DNA of 26,425 nucleotides from Gammaproteobacteria bacterium (GTDB lineage Bacteria; Pseudomonadota; Gammaproteobacteria; Pseudomonadales; Litorivicinaceae): NCBI GenBank assembly GCA_002717305.1, contig PBDH01000029.1:1-26425 (forward strand), written 5' to 3'. Position 1 is the stretch's first letter; every line of letters begins with the position of its first letter. Position numbers and translations under genes: made by a program. Shown piece after piece: positions 15,740 to 23,046 of the stretch. The notes under the pieces were generated by a model. That model saw only the letters and a list, made by a program, of their open reading frames with translations, did not search any database and was not told the DNA's origin.

Positions 15740-16527
15740 GGATTCGAGTCGATACCAAGCGTAATATCGTAGTCCACAACAAGAGGCACGCGATCGTCAA
15801 ACAGCCTTTTCGTAACATATCCAGCGGCAAGAACCCGGCGGGCGATTTCTTGAGAAACTAATTGTAAATCTGTTCGCCAGGCACCGGGTTTTTGCATATC
15901 GAAAATATCAGCCGCAGGGAACCAGCTGTATGCGGGCTCGTCACTAAAAACTTCGCGAAAGGCGTCGGCGTAGCCAATATCATTCAACAGATGATCTAGC
16001 CAATGACGGTCATCTTTCGTGAATCCTGGTGACTCGTTATGTTGATGCCATTCTTCGACATCAAGTGTTCGAGCAGCGACTCCGAAATCTCCGCAGAAGA
16101 CGAAGTATCTGCGTTTTTTACGGACTTTACGCATCCAAGTTTCTAACGACTTAATAAAAGCATCGCGTAGTTCTTTTTCATCACCGTTTGGAGACGGAGG
16201 AAGAATTGATACAATGCTGACGTTATCGAAATCGGCTTGAATATATCGGCCATCGCGATCTAAGTCATAGGAACCGAGACCCCGCATTACTGCTTTGGGC
16301 GTATGACGGGTAAATATAGCCACACCGCCTCTCCCCTCATCCTCGCCTTCAGAGTAGAAAGGTACAAATCCCTCAGGGCAAAAGCGCGCATCATTAGTTG
16401 CTTTGTATTCACGCACGCGAATATCCTGAAGGCAGATCACATCTGCGTCCTTACTTACAAGCCATTCGATTAAACCTTGTTTAACGGCCGAAATGAGTCC
16501 GCTACAACGAAGGCTGATTATCCGCAT
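15736..16527 (-). CDS. crc: Crc-like catabolite repression control protein (ExoIII fold, degenerate active site)
   Basis: Crc of Pseudomonas is an ExoIII-fold protein without nuclease activity that helps Hfq repress translation of catabolic mRNAs. This 263-residue protein matches Crc closely: MRIIS start, ADVICLQDIR, GGVAIFTRHTPKAV, RDGRYIQADFDNVSIVS, GYADAFREV and PLVVDYD at the end. It also occupies the Pseudomonas crc position between rph and pyrE. Against E. coli ExoIII, N7 is Arg, E34 is Asp (D35), Y109 is not aligned with Tyr, N153 is Gly (G149) and H259 is Arg (R246); only Asp residues equivalent to 151, 229 and 258 remain. So nuclease activity is very unlikely. Start ATG 16527; a TTG one codon earlier is less likely. 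An ExoIII annotation would be misleading. Confidence 0.85.
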   Translation of the reverse strand: MRIISLRCSGLISAVKQGLIEWLVSKDADVICLQDIRVREYKATNDARFCPEGFVPFYSEGEDEGRGGVAIFTRHTPKAVMRGLGSYDLDRDGRYIQADFDNVSIVSILPPSPNGDEKELRDAFIKSLETWMRKVRKKRRYFVFCGDFGVAARTLDVEEWHQHNESPGFTKDDRHWLDHLLNDIGYADAFREVFSDEPAYSWFPAADIFDMQKPGAWRTDLQLVSQEIARRVLAAGYVTKRLFDDRVPLVVDYDITLGIDSNP

Positions 16528-16556
16528 CAAAAGATTTTGTATCCCTGAAGTGAGAG

Positions 16557-16571
16557 ACCAGTAGAACTGGT
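16557..16571. promoter_or_regulatory. Perfect inverted repeat between crc and pyrE
   Basis: ACCAGT and ACTGGT flank AGA, a perfect 6-bp palindrome in the 85-bp divergent region. It ends 1 bp before TACTAT (16573-16578), a plausible -10 for pyrE, so it would sit in the spacer or -35 region. No good -35 is visible. It may be an operator or a short hairpin in the transcript of either gene. Confidence 0.3.
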
Positions 16572-16612
16572 GTACTATTTTTACCCAACCATTGCAACGT
16601 TAGACGTGTCTT

Positions 16613-17257
16613 ATGTCCCCCTATAAGCGTTCCTTTTTGGAATTGGCTCTCGACTCTCATGCTCTGAAGTTTGGTAAATTCACCTTGAAGTCGGGACGTG
16701 TTAGTCCGTATTTTTTCAATGCGTCTGCTATCTCAAGCGGTTGTCAGCTCCAAACTCTGGGTCGCTGTTATCGTGATGCGATTATTGATAAGGGGGTGCA
16801 ATTTGACGGATTATTTGGTCCGTCTTACAAAGGAATCCCGCTGGCTAGCTCCGTCGCTATGGCGTTTGCGGAGGCTGACCATGACTACCCCGTGTCATTC
16901 AATCGGAAAGAAGCTAAGAGCCATGGGGAGGGTGGATTACTGCTTGGTGCACCACTAACAGGGCACATTTTAGCGATTGATGATGTGGTGACTGCTGGAA
17001 CGGCGGTTAGGGAGTCTTTCGAATTTGTTGCAAATTGCGGTGCGATTTTGAGTTCATTTTGCGTGGCTGTTGATAGGCAAGAACGAGGTCAAGATGGATC
17101 AGATTCTGCGCTTTCGGAGCTGGCAGAAATCTTTAATTTAACCCCGATCTCTATTGTAACTCTCGATGATATTTTGGCTTTTACTAGTGATGACCCTAGA
17201 TTCGCCACTGAGATTGCACCGAGTATTGATGCATATCGCTCAAAATATGGGGCCTGA
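16613..17257 (+). CDS. pyrE: Orotate phosphoribosyltransferase
   Basis: PyrE joins orotate and PRPP to give orotidine 5'-phosphate, the fifth step of pyrimidine synthesis, in the cytoplasm. It has 214 residues, as in E. coli (213). The N-terminal FGKFTLKSGRVSPYFFNAS is characteristic, followed by GPSYKGIPLA, FNRKEAKSHGEGG (the flexible catalytic loop with Lys and His) and the PRPP-binding motif ILAIDDVVTAGTA. The ATG at 16613 lacks a strong ribosome site. No T-run or hairpin-rich attenuator like the E. coli rph-pyrE leader is visible. The TGA stop lies 1 bp from the stop of convergent argB. Confidence 0.96.
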   Translation: MSPYKRSFLELALDSHALKFGKFTLKSGRVSPYFFNASAISSGCQLQTLGRCYRDAIIDKGVQFDGLFGPSYKGIPLASSVAMAFAEADHDYPVSFNRKEAKSHGEGGLLLGAPLTGHILAIDDVVTAGTAVRESFEFVANCGAILSSFCVAVDRQERGQDGSDSALSELAEIFNLTPISIVTLDDILAFTSDDPRFATEIAPSIDAYRSKYGA

Positions 17258-17258
17258 T

Positions 17259-18158
17259 TTAGTTACGTTTTCTAAGTATTTGCGTGCCAACACCCTGATC
17301 TGTAAAAATTTCTAAAAGCACTGAGTTCGAAACACGTCCGTCAATAATGTGAGCACTGTTGACGCCCGTATTAACTGCTGAGAGTGCGCATCCGATCTTG
17401 GGAAGCATACCACCTGAAATTGTGCCGTCGTCGATCAGCGCATTCACCTCATCAGCAACAATCCTTGTTAAAATTTTTCCAGTTTTGTCCAAAACTCCGG
17501 CTGTGTTGGTGAGGAGCATTAGTTTTTCAGCTTTTAAAACTTCAGCCAATTTTCCTGCAACTAAATCTGCATTTATGTTGTAGGACTCCCCATTGGGCCC
17601 TGTGCCAATCGGTGCAACCACCGGAATTACATTATTTTTAGTCAACATAGTCAGCACTTTAGTATCGATGGACTCAACTTGACCGACATGACCGATATCA
17701 ATTATCTCCGGCGCTTCAAGTTCAGGGCTTCTTCGCTCGATCTTCAGCTTCTTTGCGCGGATGAATCTACCGTCTTTTCCGGTTATACCCACTGCGCGCC
17801 CACCAGCAAGGTTCAGAAGGTTTACAATCTCCTTGTTGACCTGACCACCGAGCACCATTTCAACAATATCCATGGTCTCTTCGTTAGTAACGCGCATCCC
17901 ATCGATGAACTTAGATTCAATATTTAACCGCTCGAGAAGCTCTCCAATCTGCGGCCCACCGCCGTGCACGACGATGGGGCGCATTCCAACGACTTGCATC
18001 AGTACGATATCTCTTGCAAAAGACGCTTTCAGGGCGTCATCGATCATCGCATTGCCGCCATATTTCACAACTATCGTGCGACCAGAAAATTTCTGAATGT
18101 AGGGAAGTGCCTCTGAGAGAACCTTTGCAATTTCTTTAGCGTGAGTCAGGTTTAGCAT
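17259..18158 (-). CDS. argB: Acetylglutamate kinase
   Basis: ArgB phosphorylates N-acetylglutamate, the second step of arginine synthesis. It has 299 residues. Catalytic lysine lies in VVKYGGNAM, with GGGPQIGELLERL and the NINADLVAGKLAE segment further on. About 25 residues precede the first strand (KEIAKVLSEALPYIQKF); E. coli ArgB lacks this helix. In the family this N-terminal helix marks the hexameric, arginine-inhibited enzymes (P. aeruginosa, Thermotoga), so feedback inhibition by arginine is inferred. The ATG at 18158 overlaps the end of algC by 7 bp, so the two are translationally coupled. It is the last gene of coaBC-dut-algC-argB. Confidence 0.96.
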   Translation of the reverse strand: MLNLTHAKEIAKVLSEALPYIQKFSGRTIVVKYGGNAMIDDALKASFARDIVLMQVVGMRPIVVHGGGPQIGELLERLNIESKFIDGMRVTNEETMDIVEMVLGGQVNKEIVNLLNLAGGRAVGITGKDGRFIRAKKLKIERRSPELEAPEIIDIGHVGQVESIDTKVLTMLTKNNVIPVVAPIGTGPNGESYNINADLVAGKLAEVLKAEKLMLLTNTAGVLDKTGKILTRIVADEVNALIDDGTISGGMLPKIGCALSAVNTGVNSAHIIDGRVSNSVLLEIFTDQGVGTQILRKRN

Positions 18159-19534
18159 ATTGATCCAAGTTCCAGTGTCGGCTCTGCTCTTTTTAACGCA
18201 TCCAGAATTGTACTCTGGATTTCTGCCAGCGCTTCAGTCGATTCTGCTTCAAAGCGTAAAACCAAATTTGGTGTCGTATTAGAACCTCGGATTAAACCCC
18301 AACCAGAATCAAGGTCCACGCGAACGCCGTCGATTGTCGATAAAGGAAGCCCTTGATCTGCAATAATAGATGCTACACGTTCAACAATGGCAAATTTTTC
18401 GGCTTCAGGTACTTCAATATTGATTTCTGGAGTTGATACGTCGTCTGGGATTGATTCGAATATTGATGAAATGGTTTGATCTGTTTTTGCGAAAATTTCT
18501 AATAATCTTGCTGCTGTGTAGAGTCCGTCGTCAAACCCGAGCCAACGCTCTTTAAAAAAAATGTGACCACTCATTTCACCACCCAATAGGGCACCTGTCT
18601 CTTTCATTTTAGCCTTCACGAGACTATGGCCGGTTTTCCACATTAAAGGGTGACCACCTGCTTGTTTGATGACAGCCTCCAGATGTCGACTACACTTAAC
18701 ATCATAGATTATGATTGCTCCAGCATTTCTGCTGAGAACATCCTGGGACAGCAACATCATTAAACGGTCAGCGAAAATTGATTGACCTTTCTCGGTAATC
18801 AACCCCACTCGATCTCCATCACCATCAAATGCGAGGCCAAGATCACATTTCTCGGATAGGACAGAACCTATAACATCGGTTAGATTCTCTGGCTTGGAAG
18901 GATCTGGGTGGTGGTTTGGAAAGGTTCCATCTACCTCAGTGAACAGGGGAACAACTGTACAACCTAGTTGTTCAAACAGCGCATGCGCACAAACCCCGGC
19001 GACACCATTTCCGCAATCGATTGATACTTTGAGTGGTTTCTCTAGTCGAATATCACCGATAATCTGATCAATGTACGGAGAAAGTCCGTCTGCGGTTACG
19101 AGACTACCTTCACTAATCTTGAGCTTAGGCTGCGTCATCATCTCATATAGGTTCGTTATATCTTCATCATAAAGCGTATGGCTGTCGATCATCATCTTAA
19201 ATCCATTGAATTTTGGTGGATTATGACTACCGGTGACCATCACACCAGAGCCAGTACCTAGCGCAAGTGCAGCGTGGTATAGGACCGGTGTTGGAACCAT
19301 TCCTATATCGATGACCTGGATACCAGCTCTAACCAAACCTTCGTTTAATGCATTGTGAAGCTCCGGTCCTGACAAACGCCCGTCACGTGCTGTCACAACA
19401 GTCGTCTGACCTTGATCATGGGCATAAGTCCCAATGGCTTGGCCAAGTGTTTTAACCATCTCAGCATTTAGTTGATCGGGGTAGGTACCACGAATGTCAT
19501 AGGCACGAAAAATCGTTGGACTTACCGCGCTCAT
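18152..19534 (-). CDS. algC: Phosphomannomutase/phosphoglucomutase (AlgC type)
   Basis: This enzyme interconverts hexose 6- and 1-phosphates (mannose and glucose) and feeds GDP-mannose, UDP-glucose and dTDP-sugar synthesis for polysaccharide and LPS. It has 460 residues, matching P. aeruginosa AlgC (463). The four family loops are present: phosphoserine loop VTGSHNPP with Ser103, metal loop DGDGDR (residues 237-242), sugar loop GGEMSGH (318-324) and the phosphate-binding RGSNTTPNL near the C-terminus. The N-terminus IFRAYDIRGTYP is typical. ATG 19534 overlaps the dut stop by 1 base (TAATG), and argB starts inside its 3' end. The dut-algC-argB order matches the Pseudomonas arrangement, supporting algC over other phosphohexomutases such as glmM. 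Confidence 0.93.
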   Translation of the reverse strand: MSAVSPTIFRAYDIRGTYPDQLNAEMVKTLGQAIGTYAHDQGQTTVVTARDGRLSGPELHNALNEGLVRAGIQVIDIGMVPTPVLYHAALALGTGSGVMVTGSHNPPKFNGFKMMIDSHTLYDEDITNLYEMMTQPKLKISEGSLVTADGLSPYIDQIIGDIRLEKPLKVSIDCGNGVAGVCAHALFEQLGCTVVPLFTEVDGTFPNHHPDPSKPENLTDVIGSVLSEKCDLGLAFDGDGDRVGLITEKGQSIFADRLMMLLSQDVLSRNAGAIIIYDVKCSRHLEAVIKQAGGHPLMWKTGHSLVKAKMKETGALLGGEMSGHIFFKERWLGFDDGLYTAARLLEIFAKTDQTISSIFESIPDDVSTPEINIEVPEAEKFAIVERVASIIADQGLPLSTIDGVRVDLDSGWGLIRGSNTTPNLVLRFEAESTEALAEIQSTILDALKRAEPTLELGSIC

Positions 19535-19983
19535 TAGTGTGCGCCGGTGTGGCCAAAGCCACTCTCACCCCGGTCAGATTCATCGAAGTTATCAACCTCG
19601 ATAAAATTTGGTTGAATCACTGGGGTAATGATCATCTGCGCAATACGTTCGCCAGGCTCAATGGTTTGTGGCTTTTTGGCCCGGTTCCACGTGGAAATTT
19701 TCAGTTCGCCTTGATAATCAGAATCAATCAGACCCACTAGGTTTCCTAAAACCAGTCCGTGGTGTCCAAGCCCGCTTCTTGGAAGAATCATTGCGCAGAA
19801 GCTAGGATCCTCAATATAAATTGCGATTCCCGTCCCTATAAGCAAGGTTTCACCAGGGGAGAGGGTTACGGCTTCGCTAAGGCATGCGCGCAAGTCCACA
19901 CCGGCAGAGCCGGATGTTCCGACTTCTGGAATTGGCCAGTTCTTACCCACGCGGGGATCGAGTCGCTTAAATTTCAGGTTCAC
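19534..19983 (-). CDS. dut: Deoxyuridine 5'-triphosphate nucleotidohydrolase (dUTPase)
   Basis: Dut hydrolyses dUTP to dUMP and pyrophosphate, keeping uracil out of DNA and supplying dTMP synthesis. It is a 149-residue trimeric enzyme. All five family motifs are visible: GSAGVDLRA (1), PRSGLG (2), GLIDSDYQG (3), GERIAQMI (4) and RGESGFGHTG (5, the glycine-rich C-terminal arm). It starts with GTG at 19983; the preceding AGAGGAT (minus strand) lies about 5 bp upstream and supports this start. The coaBC stop is only 1 bp upstream, and the gene ends by sharing a base with the algC start. coaBC-dut is a widely conserved pair. Confidence 0.97.
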   Translation of the reverse strand: MNLKFKRLDPRVGKNWPIPEVGTSGSAGVDLRACLSEAVTLSPGETLLIGTGIAIYIEDPSFCAMILPRSGLGHHGLVLGNLVGLIDSDYQGELKISTWNRAKKPQTIEPGERIAQMIITPVIQPNFIEVDNFDESDRGESGFGHTGAH

Positions 19984-19984
19984 G

Positions 19985-21199
19985 TTAGATCCTCTTTGAT
20001 AAGAATTCAGAAATTAAGGTCATGATCTCCATTGCCACTTCGGCCTTGGTGCCGGGCGGTAACGGGTTCTCCATGTCATTCTGTATTAGAGTTACTTGCG
20101 TATTATCTTGCCCAAAAATATCGCCATTCGCCACGCAGTTGGCGATGACAGCATCCAGAGACTTTGATACCAACTTTTCTTTTGCTTTTTCCAAAACGGA
20201 GTCTGTTTCTGCGGCAAAGCCGATCACGAGGGTTGGCCGTTGGCGACTGTTGGCAACAACCTTGATGATGTCTTCATTTTCAGTGAACTCAATTGTTGAT
20301 AACTTATTTATCGACTTTTTTAATTTGGAAGTGGAGAACTTCGCGGGCCGAACATCACAGACCGCTGCGGCACCAATAAAAATGTCTGTATCGCCGAGAG
20401 AGCTCTCTACTGCAATGAGCATCTCTCGCGCGGTTTCGACGTCGATGCGTGCGACTCCCGCTGGGGTTTCCAATTGGGCTGGCCCACTGATAAGTGTGAC
20501 TGATCCTCCAAGCCTGCTTGCCGCATCGGCCAGTGCAAACCCCATCTTCCCTGAAGAACGGTTCGCGAGATAGCGAACAGGATCAATCGGCTCATGGGTA
20601 GGGCCCGCGGTAATCAACACTTTTCTGTGTGCAAGCGGCCCTCGGGTAAGCTGTGATTCAAGAGTATTAACAACCTCCGTTGGCTCCGTCATTCGGCCTG
20701 ATCCAATATCACCGCACGCCTGTAACCCTGAATTTGGTCCGATAACTGCAACACCACGATCGACCAGATGCGTTAAATTCTCTTGGGTCTGTATATTTTT
20801 CCACATTTGCTGATTCATAGCTGGCGCAATAGCCTTCTCACAATCTGACGCTATCCATAGGGTGGTCAAAAGATCTGACGCTTGTCCGGACGCGAGCTGT
20901 GCCAAAGTGTTAGCGGTGCAAGGGGCGATGATGATCAGATCAGCCCAACGGGCTAATTCAATATGGCTCATGCCAGCCTCAGCTTTTGCATCAAGCACCG
21001 AAATACGTACCTCTCGACTGGTGAGTGCTTGAAAAGTAAGAGGGCTGACGAACGCAGTAGCTGCCTCAGTCATCACAATCTGTACTAGAGCACCGCGGCG
21101 TCCAAGCTCTCGAGTGAGCTCGCAGGCCTTGTAACAGGCAATACCGCCGCTTACGCCGAGGACGATATGTTTGTTTTGGAGCCAGGATGTCCGCGTCAC
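19985..21199 (-). CDS. coaBC: Bifunctional phosphopantothenoylcysteine decarboxylase/synthetase CoaBC
   Basis: CoaBC carries out two steps of coenzyme A synthesis: joining cysteine to phosphopantothenate (CoaB, C-terminal) and decarboxylating the product (CoaC, FMN-dependent, N-terminal). From GTG 21199 it has 404 residues (E. coli 406). The CoaC half has IVLGVSGGIACYKACEL, the FMN site around IIIAPCTANTLA, PAMNQQMW and QACGDIGSGRM with the active Cys. The CoaB half has AGPTHEPIDPVRYLANRSSG and IGFAAET. GTG 21199 was chosen because it gives the family N-terminus and has AAGAGA about 9 bp upstream; the frame extends to a TTG at 21262, which would add a 21-residue cysteine-rich leader not seen in the family. 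radC, common beside it elsewhere, is absent. Confidence 0.95.
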   Translation of the reverse strand: MTRTSWLQNKHIVLGVSGGIACYKACELTRELGRRGALVQIVMTEAATAFVSPLTFQALTSREVRISVLDAKAEAGMSHIELARWADLIIIAPCTANTLAQLASGQASDLLTTLWIASDCEKAIAPAMNQQMWKNIQTQENLTHLVDRGVAVIGPNSGLQACGDIGSGRMTEPTEVVNTLESQLTRGPLAHRKVLITAGPTHEPIDPVRYLANRSSGKMGFALADAASRLGGSVTLISGPAQLETPAGVARIDVETAREMLIAVESSLGDTDIFIGAAAVCDVRPAKFSTSKLKKSINKLSTIEFTENEDIIKVVANSRQRPTLVIGFAAETDSVLEKAKEKLVSKSLDAVIANCVANGDIFGQDNTQVTLIQNDMENPLPPGTKAEVAMEIMTLISEFLSKRI

Positions 21200-21284
21200 A
21201 GATTTTCTCTTGTCATCGAAGAGCCAACGATAGCACGAGCGGCAGAAACAGCCGATGTACAAATCGGTGATTATTAATTGTCAC

Positions 21285-21313
21285 TTGTATGTTTTTATCG
21301 GCAACGATATTCT
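21285..21313 (+). promoter_or_regulatory. Candidate sigma70 promoter of rpmBG
   Basis: TTGTAT (21285-21290) and TATTCT (21308-21313) are spaced by 17 bp, each with four matches to consensus. They lie 45 bp upstream of the rpmB start in the 159-bp divergent region with coaBC. AGAGGCGA (about 21343-21350) is the likely ribosome site. Confidence 0.4.
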
Positions 21314-21358
21314 ATGGCACCGTGATTTTGGGTCTAAATAGCAGAGGCGAATCAAGTT

Positions 21359-21595
21359 ATGCCAAAGGTATGCCAAGTAACAGGAAAAGGTCCTGCAGCC
21401 GGTAACAACGTATCCCATTCCAACGTTAAGACGAAGCGCCGTTTCCTCCCAAACCTGCACTGGCATCGATTCTGGGTTGAAACAGAAAACCGATTTGTAC
21501 GACTTCGCGTTTCAACAAAGGGCATGCGTGTTATCGACAAACAAGGGATTGATGCAGTGTTAGCAGACATCCGCTCACGTGGCGAGAAGGTGTGA
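21359..21595 (+). CDS. rpmB: 50S ribosomal protein L28 (bL28)
   Basis: This 78-residue protein is the same length as E. coli L28. The conserved sequence is obvious: SKVCQVTGK-type start (PKVCQVTGKGPAAGNN), TKRRFLPNLHWHRFWVE and LRVSTKGMRVIDKQGID. It is a structural part of the large ribosomal subunit near the E-site. The ATG at 21359 has AGAGGCGA upstream. rpmG follows after 3 bp; rpmB-rpmG is a nearly universal pair in gammaproteobacteria. A candidate sigma70 promoter lies 45 bp upstream. Growth-rate control of the pair is expected from known ribosomal operons, but no autoregulatory structure was identified here. Confidence 0.99.
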   Translation: MPKVCQVTGKGPAAGNNVSHSNVKTKRRFLPNLHWHRFWVETENRFVRLRVSTKGMRVIDKQGIDAVLADIRSRGEKV

Positions 21596-21598
21596 ATC

Positions 21599-21754
21599 AT
21601 GCGTGATAAAATTAAGTTGGTGTCTTCTGCTGGTACCGGTCATTATTATACGACCGACAAAAACAAGCGAAGTACTCCAGATAAGCTGGAACTAAAAAAA
21701 TATGATCCCGTGGTCCGTAAGCACGTGATCTACAAGGAAGCAAAGATTAAGTAA
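21599..21754 (+). CDS. rpmG: 50S ribosomal protein L33 (bL33)
   Basis: This short gene encodes 51 residues beginning MRDKIKLVSSAGTGHYYTT and ending VIYKEAKIK, nearly identical to E. coli L33 (55 residues). The C+ zinc-ribbon cysteines are absent, so this is the zinc-independent (C-minus) form, which needs no zinc for folding. It starts 3 bp after the rpmB stop and ends 6 bp before the mutM start, so the three genes are probably cotranscribed. The upstream overlap region GGCGAGAAGG at the end of rpmB supplies its ribosome site. Confidence 0.98.
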   Translation: MRDKIKLVSSAGTGHYYTTDKNKRSTPDKLELKKYDPVVRKHVIYKEAKIK

Positions 21755-21760
21755 AGGCTC

Positions 21761-22570
21761 ATGCCTGAACTTCCAGAGGTCGAGACAACGGCGCGAGGAA
21801 TTGCGCCTTTTCTTCTAGGGCAAAGGTTTGTATCGATAAGAGTGAATCAACCGTCGCTCCGATGGCCCATTCCACCTGATTTTTCCCAGCGGCTCGTAAA
21901 CGAATTATGCCTTTCTGTTACTCGTCGCGCGAAATATTTAATGATCGAAACTCAGACGACCAAAATACTATCGCATCTTGGAATGAGTGGGTCATTCCGC
22001 CTAGTTGATGCCAACACACCATTGAAGATACACGATCACGTGCAGATCCAAGTAGGTGATTTGGAGCTTCGATATCACGACCCGCGTCGATTTGGATGTT
22101 TGTTGTGGGCAGATTCTGAGAGGGCAAGGAAATTGATCGATAACCTAGGCCCAGAGCCCCTCTCAGATGAGTTTTGCGGTGAATGGTTATATAAACTTGC
22201 TAAACGCAGAACTATTGGTGTGAAGTCATTCATCATGACAAATAGTGTGGTTGTTGGTGTGGGTAATATCTATGCATCAGAGTCACTATTTTTGGCGGGA
22301 ATTCATCCAGCAAGGCCAGCAAATCGGATCTCACATGCCAGATACAATGACCTGGCAGCCCAAGTAAAAAAGGTCTTAACTTGCGCGATTGAGGCAGGTG
22401 GGACAACGTTGCGTGATTTCGTAAATGGACAAGGTGAGCCAGGGTACTTTCAACAAGCCTTAAGCGTGTATGGTCGAGTAGGAGATCCATGCAAGAGATG
22501 TCGTCGCGCAATTGGTAGTCGAATGATCGCTGGCAGGAACAGCTTCTTTTGCCCGCGATGCCAAACTTAG
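21761..22570 (+). CDS. mutM: Formamidopyrimidine-DNA glycosylase (Fpg/MutM)
   Basis: MutM removes 8-oxoguanine and formamidopyrimidines from DNA and cuts the abasic site. It has 269 residues, the same as E. coli. The catalytic N-terminus MPELPEVETTARG (Pro2 nucleophile, Glu3) is intact, as are Lys58 in RRAKYL, HLGMSGSFRL, the helix-two-turn-helix region VVGVGNIYASE, and a four-Cys zinc finger at the end (CKRC...FFCPRCQ). It follows rpmG after 6 bp. The 3' end overlaps the convergent coaD by 4 bp. The rpmBG-mutM/coaD grouping is the one known from E. coli and related bacteria. Confidence 0.98.
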   Translation: MPELPEVETTARGIAPFLLGQRFVSIRVNQPSLRWPIPPDFSQRLVNELCLSVTRRAKYLMIETQTTKILSHLGMSGSFRLVDANTPLKIHDHVQIQVGDLELRYHDPRRFGCLLWADSERARKLIDNLGPEPLSDEFCGEWLYKLAKRRTIGVKSFIMTNSVVVGVGNIYASESLFLAGIHPARPANRISHARYNDLAAQVKKVLTCAIEAGGTTLRDFVNGQGEPGYFQQALSVYGRVGDPCKRCRRAIGSRMIAGRNSFFCPRCQT

Positions 22571-23046
22571 TAATCGAAATGATGCTTCAGTGCGGTAGCC
22601 ACTGCCTGTGGTACGAATGCCTCAACTTGACCGTCGAGACGGGCAACTTCTTTGACAAGAGTCGACGAAATAAAACTATAATGTTCTACCGGAGTAAGGA
22701 ACAAGCTCTCGAGTTCCGGGGCGAGTTGTTTATTGAGATTCGCTAGTTGCAACTCGTACTCATAATCTGCTACCGCGCGTAGGCCCCGGAGTAAAATTCG
22801 CGCACCGACTGCTTGTGCAAAATTGGCCAACAGTGTGTGGAACCCGCGGATTTCAACGTTGTCCAAGTGTTCGAGGGATTTTTCTGCTAACTTTACCCGG
22901 GTTTCTAAATCGAACAGCGTTGATTTATGTGTCGATCCGGCAACGCCTACAATGACTCGGTCGAAGATACGCGCGGCACGCTCAACAACATGAACATGAC
23001 CGTTTGTAATTGGGTCAAAGGTTCCCGGGTACACAGCAGTAGTCAT
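22567..23046 (-). CDS. coaD: Phosphopantetheine adenylyltransferase
   Basis: CoaD transfers AMP from ATP to 4'-phosphopantetheine, the penultimate step to coenzyme A. It has 159 residues, the same as E. coli. The nucleotidyltransferase motif GTFDPITNGH (residues 8-17, T/HxGH type) and the second ATP motif YSFISSTLVKE are both present, as are RGLRAVADYEYE and LTPVEHYSFIS. The ATG at 23046 overlaps the rsmD stop (ATGA), giving translational coupling. With coaBC in the same window, three CoA steps are encoded here. Confidence 0.98.
   Translation of the reverse strand: MTTAVYPGTFDPITNGHVHVVERAARIFDRVIVGVAGSTHKSTLFDLETRVKLAEKSLEHLDNVEIRGFHTLLANFAQAVGARILLRGLRAVADYEYELQLANLNKQLAPELESLFLTPVEHYSFISSTLVKEVARLDGQVEAFVPQAVATALKHHFDY

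Noticed and set aside
15736..16527. Exodeoxyribonuclease III (xthA) assignment
   Set aside because: Most catalytic residues are replaced, and sequence and position match crc.
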